The notes under the pieces were generated by a model, which saw nothing but the letters and a program-made list of their open reading frames with translations, was not told the DNA's origin and ran no database searches. Below, one piece after another: positions 6,266 to 11,282 of a stretch of DNA of 11,282 nt. Each line of letters opens with the position of its first letter. The first letter of the stretch is position 1. The position numbers and the translations under genes are program-made. The DNA is from an uncultured Lachnospiraceae bacterium (GTDB lineage: Bacteria > Bacillota > Clostridia > Lachnospirales > Lachnospiraceae). Location: contig CANPZR010000055.1 of assembly GCA_947589175.1 (NCBI GenBank), positions 1 through 11,282 of the forward strand, read 5' to 3'.

Positions 6266-7398
6266 CAGTCCAGATAATCCTTTAATTTTCTGCTCCGGCT
6301 GGGATGGCGGAGCTTGCGCAGCGCCTTCGCCTCAATCTGGCGGATGCGCTCCCTGGTGACGTCAAATTCCTTGCCCACTTCCTCCAGCGTCCGGGCGCGC
6401 CCGTCGTCCAGCCCGAACCGCAGGCGCAGCACCTTCTGCTCGCGCTCTGTCAGCGTGCTGAGCACCTCGACCAGCTGCTCCTTTAGCAAAGTAAAGGCCG
6501 CCGCCTCCGCCGGAACCGGCACGTTGTCGTCCTGGATAAAATCGCCCAGATGGCTGTCCTCCTCCTCGCCGATCGGAGTTTCCAGAGAAACCGGCTCCTG
6601 TGAAATCTTCTGAATCTCGCGCACTCGCTCTACCGGCAGATTCATCTTATCCGCGATTTCCTCCGGGTACGGCTCGCGCCCCAGTTCCTGCAAGAGCTGT
6701 CTCTGCACGCGGATCAGCTTGTTGATCGTCTCGACCATGTGCACCGGAATACGGATGGTCCGGGCTTGATCCGCAATCGCCCGCGTAATCGCCTGTCGGA
6801 TCCACCAGGTGGCGTAGGTACTGAACTTATAGCCCTTGCGGTAATCAAATTTCTCCACCGCCTTGATCAGCCCCAGATTTCCCTCCTGAATCAGATCCAG
6901 AAACAGCATGCCGCGTCCCACATAGCGCTTGGCGATGCTCACCACCAGACGGAGATTGGCCTCGGCCAGACGCTTTTTCGCGTCCGCGTCTCCCTGCTCC
7001 ATTCTCATGGCCAGGTCTTTTTCTTCCTCCGCCGTGAGAAGGGGTACCTTGCCGATTTCCTTCAGGTACATGCGCACCGGATCCTCGATGCTGACGCCGT
7101 CCGGCACCACAAGCTCAATATTCTCCAGCTCCTCCTCCGTCGGCTCGTCGTCCACGTCCAGAATGATGTCGTCGTCCGAATCGCTGTCCGGCACCATCGC
7201 CACAATTCCCTTGTTCTCCAGAAACTCAAACACCTTCTCTGTCAGGTCGGGATCCAGTTCAACCCCCACTTTCATAAACGCCTTGTCGATTTCCTCGAAG
7301 TCCAGCATATTCTCCTTTTTCTTGGCGGACTCCACCAGGCCGTTCATGACCTCAAGAATCTTCTGCTGTTCCTCCGCATTTGTATTTTTATTATCCAT
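6265..7398 (-). CDS. rpoD: Housekeeping RNA polymerase sigma factor RpoD/SigA
   Basis: This is the primary sigma factor, directing RNA polymerase to vegetative promoters. From the chosen start it has 377 residues, close to the Firmicute SigA size. Residues 1-75 resemble region 1.1, followed by a strongly acidic linker (DSDSDDD at 71-77). Region 1.2 is EDPVRMYLKEIGKVPLLT at 105-122. Region 2 spans about 140-215, with NLRLVVSIAKRYVGRGM and YATWWIRQAITRAI, which melts and reads the -10 element. Region 3 lies around 216-300. Region 4 includes the -35-reading helix TLEEVGKEFDVTRERIRQIE (337-356). A GTG-started frame extends upstream to 7425, but AGGAGG at 7404-7409 lies five bases before ATG 7398, so the shorter form is preferred. 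It sits 42 bases after dnaG, the classical macromolecular-synthesis arrangement. Confidence 0.97.
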   Translation of the reverse strand: MDNKNTNAEEQQKILEVMNGLVESAKKKENMLDFEEIDKAFMKVGVELDPDLTEKVFEFLENKGIVAMVPDSDSDDDIILDVDDEPTEEELENIELVVPDGVSIEDPVRMYLKEIGKVPLLTAEEEKDLAMRMEQGDADAKKRLAEANLRLVVSIAKRYVGRGMLFLDLIQEGNLGLIKAVEKFDYRKGYKFSTYATWWIRQAITRAIADQARTIRIPVHMVETINKLIRVQRQLLQELGREPYPEEIADKMNLPVERVREIQKISQEPVSLETPIGEEEDSHLGDFIQDDNVPVPAEAAAFTLLKEQLVEVLSTLTEREQKVLRLRFGLDDGRARTLEEVGKEFDVTRERIRQIEAKALRKLRHPSRSRKLKDYLD

Positions 7399-7403
7399 GT
7401 TTT

Positions 7404-7409
7404 CCTCCT
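7404..7409 (-). promoter_or_regulatory. Ribosome binding site of rpoD
   Basis: AGGAGG is five bases upstream of ATG 7398-7396. It lies inside the longer GTG-started frame and therefore decides the start in favour of the 377-residue protein. Confidence 0.85.
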
Positions 7410-7440
7410 GTCCGCCGCTTCCCACGGCCCATATTCTGAA

Positions 7441-9207
7441 TTATAGTGAAATTTTAAGTGTCTGCAGCTTCTTTTTTTCCTCGATCAGCTTCTGTAATTC
7501 CGCCAGATCTGTTATGTTCCGTCCCCGCAGCTCAAGGCTGTAGGCCTTGATGCTCCGGACGACCTCGTTGAGCGCCTTTTTCTGCTCCTCGTCCTTGCGC
7601 AGTTCTCTCAGTTCCTTATTAAAAATCCCCGCGACGACCGACTGTTCTTCCTTGCTCTCGAACCGGCTGATAATCTTCGCCGGATCCACCTGTCCGGAGC
7701 TCTGGTACTGCTCGTACATCATCTCCGCCACCTGCCGGTAGGGCTCGTCCACAAAATCGGCCGCCGACAAAATCCCCTCGGTCTTTTGGAACAGCTCCGG
7801 TGTATTGCACAGCCAGGTGAGAAAAATCGCCTGCCTCTTGGCGATGCCGTCCTCTTTGCCGGCCGGCCCCGTCCGATTCTTCTCCCTCTCCCGCCTTCGC
7901 TTTTCATAATCGATTCCCGCCATATTCGCGCTGTGGTACGCGGTCAATTTGCGGAAATCCTCCGTTCTCACTCCATATTCCCTGGCAAATGCCTCGATAT
8001 AATTATTTCTCTCTATCTCATTATCAAAGGTTAGGCATTTTTTCGCCACTTCATTCATAAAACGGGTCTTTGACTCCGGGTCGTTCAAGTCAAACTGGCT
8101 CTTGATCTGGTCCACCTCGTAAAAAAAGCTGCTCTTTGCCTTTTTGATCCGCTCCGCAAACTCCTCCGCCGACAGACCCTTCATAAATTCGTCCGGGTCC
8201 TTGTAGGGCCTCATGTCGATGACCTTCACCCGGATATCGGCCTCCCGCAGCATCGGAATAGCCCGCATGGCCGCCTTTACCCCGGCCCCGTCGCTGTCGT
8301 AGCACAGATACACCTGATCCGTGTACCGCTTTAGGAGCGAGGCGTGCTGGCTGGTAAAAGCCGTCCCCAGCGACGCCACCGCGTTGGAAAAGCCCGCCTG
8401 GTGCAGCGCGATTACATCCATATATCCCTCACAGATAATCATGGCCTCCTGCTTGCCGTGGACAAAATTCAGCCCGTAGAGATTGCGGCTCTTGTCAAAC
8501 ACAATCGTCTCCGGCGAATTGAGGTACTTGGGCTTGGCGTCCCCCATCACCCGGCCCCCAAAGGCGATGACCCGGTTGTTCCGGTCCATAATGGGAAACA
8601 TGACGCGGTTCCAGAACTTGTCATAGGTCCCCCTCTTTTCATCGTATGTAAACAATCCCGTCTCCTTTAGGACCGAATCGTCATATCCCTTGCTTTTCAT
8701 AAAACGGTACAGCTCTCCGCTGTTCTTGTCCGAATACCCCAGTCCGAACCTCACAATCGTCTCCGGCGTCAGCTCCCGTCCCCGCAGATAGTCGTAGCCG
8801 ATTTTTCCGCGGTCGGATTTCAGCCTGGCAAAATAATAATTGGCTGCCAGCTTGTTGACCTCCAGCACCGCGTCCCGCAGATCCCTTTTCCGCCTGTCCT
8901 CCGCCGACGCGCTCTGCTTCGGCAGTTCCATGCCCGCCTTCTCCGCCAGCTGCTCCAGCGCCTCTAAAAATGTGAGATTTTCATATTCCATGAGAAATGT
9001 AATCACATTCCCCCCGGCTCCGCAGCCGAAGCAGTAGTACATCTGCTTCCCCGGACTGACCGAAAAGGAAGCCGTTTTTTCATTGTGAAACGGACAAAGT
9101 CCCAGATAATTACTGCCGCTCCTCTTTAAATTCACATAGGAGGATATCACGTCTACAATATCGTTCCGGCTCCGGACCTCGTCCACAAAATCCTCTCCGT
9201 AGTACAT
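7441..9207 (-). CDS. dnaG: DNA primase DnaG
   Basis: DnaG lays down RNA primers for lagging-strand and origin synthesis and works with the replicative helicase. The 588-residue protein shows the expected order. The CHC2 zinc finger has ligands Cys38, His41, Cys59 and Cys62 (CPFH and CFGC). The primase core's N-terminal half includes GYDYLRGRELTPETI near 137-151. The TOPRIM domain has the catalytic Glu260 (ICEGYMD), then YDSDGAG at 303-309 and KDPDE at 336-340. The remaining C-terminal residues, about 430-588, should be the helicase-interaction region. The start MYYGEDFVDEVRSRNDIVDV matches the family N-terminus. AAGGAG lies upstream, but at a rather long spacing of about 11 bases, so initiation may be less efficient than for rpoD. 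It is preceded by the repeat-bearing 131-base spacer after dgt and followed closely by rpoD. Confidence 0.97.
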   Translation of the reverse strand: MYYGEDFVDEVRSRNDIVDVISSYVNLKRSGSNYLGLCPFHNEKTASFSVSPGKQMYYCFGCGAGGNVITFLMEYENLTFLEALEQLAEKAGMELPKQSASAEDRRKRDLRDAVLEVNKLAANYYFARLKSDRGKIGYDYLRGRELTPETIVRFGLGYSDKNSGELYRFMKSKGYDDSVLKETGLFTYDEKRGTYDKFWNRVMFPIMDRNNRVIAFGGRVMGDAKPKYLNSPETIVFDKSRNLYGLNFVHGKQEAMIICEGYMDVIALHQAGFSNAVASLGTAFTSQHASLLKRYTDQVYLCYDSDGAGVKAAMRAIPMLREADIRVKVIDMRPYKDPDEFMKGLSAEEFAERIKKAKSSFFYEVDQIKSQFDLNDPESKTRFMNEVAKKCLTFDNEIERNNYIEAFAREYGVRTEDFRKLTAYHSANMAGIDYEKRRREREKNRTGPAGKEDGIAKRQAIFLTWLCNTPELFQKTEGILSAADFVDEPYRQVAEMMYEQYQSSGQVDPAKIISRFESKEEQSVVAGIFNKELRELRKDEEQKKALNEVVRSIKAYSLELRGRNITDLAELQKLIEEKKKLQTLKISL

Positions 9208-9233
9208 CTCTCAAAAATCTCCTTCCCGCGCTT

Positions 9234-9281
9234 CTGTCACGGCCCGCAGTCCGCGTTATATTGGCGATTATGACAGCGGGC
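9234..9281. repeat. Pair of interlocking inverted repeats upstream of dnaG
   Basis: CTGTCA at 9234-9239 is complementary to TGACAG at 9271-9276, and GCCCGC at 9242-9247 is complementary to GCGGGC at 9276-9281. The two pairings interlock rather than nest, so in the transcript they would be alternatives or form a pseudoknot. The short arms could occur by chance, and no known leader element is recognised. Confidence 0.3.
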
Positions 9282-9337
9282 GCAGCCACTTTTATTTAAT
9301 AGCGAGCGAAGCCGCTTTTATGCGAAGCCACTTTTAT
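9280..9337 (-). repeat. Three 16-base direct repeats between dgt and dnaG
   Basis: On the minus strand the units are ATAAAAGTGGCTTCGC (9322-9337), ATAAAAGCGGCTTCGC (9306-9321) and ATAAAAGTGGCTGCGC (9280-9295). The first two are directly adjacent and differ at one base. The third differs from the first at one base and is separated from the second by ten bases. The array begins immediately after the dgt stop codon. It does not form a clear terminator hairpin and codes for nothing evident. Confidence 0.75.
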
Positions 9338-9338
9338 T

Positions 9339-10349
9339 CTATAACACCGACCAAGTCTTGGGTATGGTCAGGCTCTCATACTTCATCACCGCGTAGTGGT
9401 CCGACATCCCGGCGATAAAATCGCAGACCGCCCGCTCCGCCGACATTCCCCTGGCATGAATCCGCTCCACATACTCTCCGGGCATCTCATGCGGGTTATT
9501 TAGATAATATTCATATAAATGGCCAATCATGTATTCCGCTTTGCCCTCCTCGGCCTTGGCGATTGAATTGACATAGACTCTCTCAAACATAAATTCCCGC
9601 AGGCCCTTTAGCGCTCCCTCCACTGTCTCGGACAGGACGATGTCATTTTTTCCCTCGCTGTTTTTAATCATGTCGTGAATCAGCGTATTCAGCCTCTCGC
9701 GCAGCGTATTTCCCAATATTTTTGTATATTTTTTCGGCACGTCTCCCTCCCGGATTACCCGGCCCCGGATAGCGTCGTCGATATCCGAATTGACATAGGC
9801 GATCTTGTCGCAGAGGCGCACGATTTTCCCCTCTAAAGTGGCTGGATTTCCGGCTGTCGAGTGGTTCCGTATCCCGTCCCGGACCTCCTTTGTCAGATTC
9901 AGCCCCCTGCCGTTTTTCTCCAGCAGCTCCACCACCCGGACGCTCTGCTCCTGATGGCGGAAACCTCCGGGACAAACCCGGTTCAGCACGCGCTCCCCCG
10001 CGTGTCCAAAGGGCGTGTGCCCCAAGTCGTGCCCCAGCGCGATCGCCTCCGTCAGATCCTCATTGAGCCGCAGCGCCTTCGCCACGGTCCTTGCGTTCTG
10101 GGAGACCTCCAGCGTGTGGGTCATGCGGGTCCGGTAATGATCGCCCGCCGGCGCCAGAAACACCTGCGTCTTTCCCTTCAGCCGCCGAAAAGACTTGGAG
10201 TGCAGGATGCGGTCCCTGTCCCGCTGATACACCGGCCGCAGGTCGCAGGGCTCCTCGAACACGTCCCGTCCCAGAGACTCATCGCTGAACGCGGCATATG
10301 TACTTAAAATCTCATGCTCCCGCCTCTCCAACTGCTCACGAATCGTCAT
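9339..10349 (-). CDS. dgt: Deoxyguanosinetriphosphate triphosphohydrolase (dGTPase-like HD protein)
   Basis: Members of this family hydrolyse dGTP or other dNTPs to the nucleoside and triphosphate and so tune the DNA precursor pool. From the chosen start the protein has 336 residues. The opening QRDRDRILHSKSFRRLKGKTQV (42-63, in part) is diagnostic. The HD metal site is visible as His78 (RTRMTHTLEV), the His107-Asp108 doublet and further histidines in GHDLGHTPFGHAGE (106-119), and Asp181 in CDKIAYVNSDIDD. The open frame reaches upstream to 10382, but GGAG lies six bases before ATG 10349-10347, and the shorter protein starts as relatives do. It precedes dnaG and rpoD, so dNTP control, priming and transcription sit in one block. 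Whether it shares their transcript across the 131-base repeat spacer is unclear. Substrate preference within the family cannot be read from sequence. Confidence 0.93.
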   Translation of the reverse strand: MTIREQLERREHEILSTYAAFSDESLGRDVFEEPCDLRPVYQRDRDRILHSKSFRRLKGKTQVFLAPAGDHYRTRMTHTLEVSQNARTVAKALRLNEDLTEAIALGHDLGHTPFGHAGERVLNRVCPGGFRHQEQSVRVVELLEKNGRGLNLTKEVRDGIRNHSTAGNPATLEGKIVRLCDKIAYVNSDIDDAIRGRVIREGDVPKKYTKILGNTLRERLNTLIHDMIKNSEGKNDIVLSETVEGALKGLREFMFERVYVNSIAKAEEGKAEYMIGHLYEYYLNNPHEMPGEYVERIHARGMSAERAVCDFIAGMSDHYAVMKYESLTIPKTWSVL

Positions 10350-10355
10350 AACTCT

Positions 10356-10359
10356 CTCC
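10356..10359 (-). promoter_or_regulatory. Ribosome binding site of dgt
   Basis: GGAG (within TTGGAGAGAG) is six bases upstream of ATG 10349-10347. No comparable site is seen before the in-frame ATG at 10382, so the shorter start is preferred. Confidence 0.65.
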
Positions 10360-10403
10360 AATCCAATCCCTACAACATGCATCTATTTATAAACTACAAC
10401 TCA

Positions 10404-10422
10404 AAAAAGGATTTTCCTTTTT
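10404..10422 (-). terminator. AT-rich hairpin with T tract between the ZIP gene and dgt
   Basis: On the minus strand AAAAAGGA (10415-10422) is followed by a three-base loop and then TCCTTTTT (10404-10411) plus one more T. This is a perfect eight-pair stem ending in a T run. It could be a weak intrinsic terminator for the ZIP transporter transcript. The stem has only two G-C pairs, and a role in the dgt leader is equally possible. Confidence 0.4.
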
Positions 10423-10492
10423 ATTCCTCACAAAAAGATGCGGATGTTTACTTCCGCGACGGAATGTTCTTCCTCCCGGACGGCTCAAAACT

Positions 10493-10513
10493 CCATTTTT
10501 TCTAGGAAAATGG
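10493..10513 (-). terminator. Weak hairpin directly after the ZIP transporter stop codon
   Basis: Starting one base after the TAA stop, CCATTTT (10507-10513) pairs with AAAATGG (10493-10499) across a seven-base loop, followed by AGTTTTG. The T run is short and the stem is AT-rich, so termination here would be inefficient. Confidence 0.35.
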
Positions 10514-10514
10514 T

Positions 10515-11279
10515 TTATCCCAGCGCCACGTCCAGCACCATCATGAGGACAAACCCAAGGGCCGCCCCCACCGTCGCGGCGCGGGTATCCTCCCCGGTCT
10601 GGGACTCCGGAATCAGCTCCTCCACCACGACGTAGATCATAACTCCCGCCGCGAACGAGAGAAAATAGGGGAGAACAATCGCCGCCTGTCTTGTGAGAAA
10701 AACCGTAGCCGCCGCCCCGACCGGCTCCACCACGCCGGACAGCACTCCGCAGAAAAAAGATTTTCCCCGGCTCATCCCCCGGTTTCTCAGGGGCAGGGAA
10801 ATAATGGCTCCCTCCGGGAAATTCTGAATGGCAATGCCCAGAGCCAGCACCATCGCCCCCGCCATGGTAATTGGCCCGTCGCCCATCAGCGCCCCGGCAA
10901 ACACCACGCCCACCGCCATTCCCTCCGGAATATTGTGCAGCGTCACCGCCAGAATCAAAAGAGAAACGCTGGAAATCTCCGCTTCCTGTCCTTTTCCCGC
11001 GTGAAGCCTGAAAAAAAGATCGTCCAACAGCATCAAAAACATCACGCCAAACAGGAACCCGGCGGCCGCCGGAAGCCAGGCGGACACGCCCCGGTCCCCG
11101 CTCGCCTCTATGCAGGGCAGCAGCAACGACCAGACCGAGGCCGCGATCATGATGCCCGCCGCCGAGCCGAGCAGCAGCTTTTCCAGTTTGCAGTTCAGCG
11201 CGTTTTTTATAAATAAGACCATCGACGCCCCCGCCGCCGTCCCCCACAGCGGGATTGTTATTCCCATAATCAGGTTCAT
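10515..11279 (-). CDS. ZIP-family divalent metal transporter
   Basis: This 254-residue integral membrane protein belongs to the ZIP family, which imports zinc, iron, manganese or similar ions into the cytosol. About eight hydrophobic segments can be seen. The two signature helices carry the metal-site motifs HNIPEGMAVG (His115, Asn116, Glu119) and QNFPEGAIISL (Gln152, Asn153, Glu156). VVEELIPES (Glu220, Glu221) lies in a later helix. The second motif has Gln where some ZIPs have His, as in GufA/ZupT-like bacterial members. The loop around 92-101 is short and has few histidines. The ATG at 11277-11279 is three bases from the window edge, so its ribosome binding site is not visible and a longer start cannot be excluded. 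The N-terminus MNLIMGITIPLWGTAAGA suits the family. Metal specificity cannot be told. Confidence 0.92.
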   Translation of the reverse strand: MNLIMGITIPLWGTAAGASMVLFIKNALNCKLEKLLLGSAAGIMIAASVWSLLLPCIEASGDRGVSAWLPAAAGFLFGVMFLMLLDDLFFRLHAGKGQEAEISSVSLLILAVTLHNIPEGMAVGVVFAGALMGDGPITMAGAMVLALGIAIQNFPEGAIISLPLRNRGMSRGKSFFCGVLSGVVEPVGAAATVFLTRQAAIVLPYFLSFAAGVMIYVVVEELIPESQTGEDTRAATVGAALGFVLMMVLDVALG

Positions 11280-11282
11280 GCT

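Noticed and set aside
6739..7543. Long plus-strand frames opposite rpoD (up to 235 codons)
   Set aside because: Their serine-rich or histidine-rich low-complexity translations are typical of antisense shadows, and rpoD covers the same bases.
9280..9337. Possible CRISPR array
   Set aside because: The three 16-base units abut or are ten bases apart. Repeats are too short, there are no spacers of regular length, and no cas genes are present.
10314..10505. 63-codon plus-strand frame over the dgt leader
   Set aside because: It starts inside dgt on the opposite strand, has no clear ribosome binding site, and resembles no family I know.
10387..11247. 286-codon minus-strand frame overlapping the ZIP gene
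   Set aside because: It is an out-of-frame, glycine- and arginine-rich translation of the GC-rich transporter gene. The ZIP frame has transmembrane helices and signature motifs.

Overview
The window reads as a core chromosomal segment of an anaerobic Firmicute of the class Clostridia, most likely Lachnospiraceae. The evidence is the gene order dgt-dnaG-rpoD-trmK, a TGS-domain nucleoside kinase, a bacterial A-type RNase P RNA, strong AGGAGG/GGAGG ribosome binding sites, and GC-rich genes separated by AT-rich spacers. The family assignment is inferred from gene content and has not been tested by a search. Every gene I can support lies on the minus strand, so transcription runs from high to low coordinates.

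In transcription order, the first gene is a ZIP-family divalent metal transporter (10515-11279), whose start codon sits three bases from the window edge. A 165-base spacer with two AT-rich hairpins follows. Next is a DNA-replication and expression block: dGTP triphosphohydrolase (dgt), DNA primase (dnaG), the housekeeping sigma factor (rpoD/sigA), tRNA adenine-22 N1-methyltransferase (trmK), and a uridine-kinase-like P-loop kinase with a threonyl-tRNA-synthetase-like N-terminus. The genes from dnaG to the kinase are separated by 42 bases or less, and rpoD and trmK overlap by one base, so they look co-transcribed. The dgt-dnaG spacer (131 bases) contains three copies of a 16-base direct repeat.

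An AT-rich 112-base spacer carries a promoter for rnpB, the catalytic RNA of RNase P (about 3369-3717). Only 27 bases after the RNA, a second compact group begins: a YfbR-like HD-domain phosphohydrolase, an M29-family aminopeptidase with an extra N-terminal region of about 235 residues, and purE, the class I N5-CAIR mutase of purine synthesis. The HD and peptidase genes overlap by four bases (ATGA).

Downstream of purE, at the low-coordinate edge, are a 29-codon reading frame and the first 15 codons of another overlapping gene. They resemble pieces of a small accessory pair associated with DUF3990-type proteins; this resemblance is from memory and is tentative.

For four genes (purE, the HD protein, rpoD, dgt) the longest open frame is not the best start. 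A Shine-Dalgarno sequence inside the extended frame points to a start 5-12 codons further in, and coordinates are given accordingly. I found no CRISPR array, insertion sequence, phage gene, tRNA or convincing novel system. Most of the window is ordinary housekeeping DNA, and the points worth a second look are modest.
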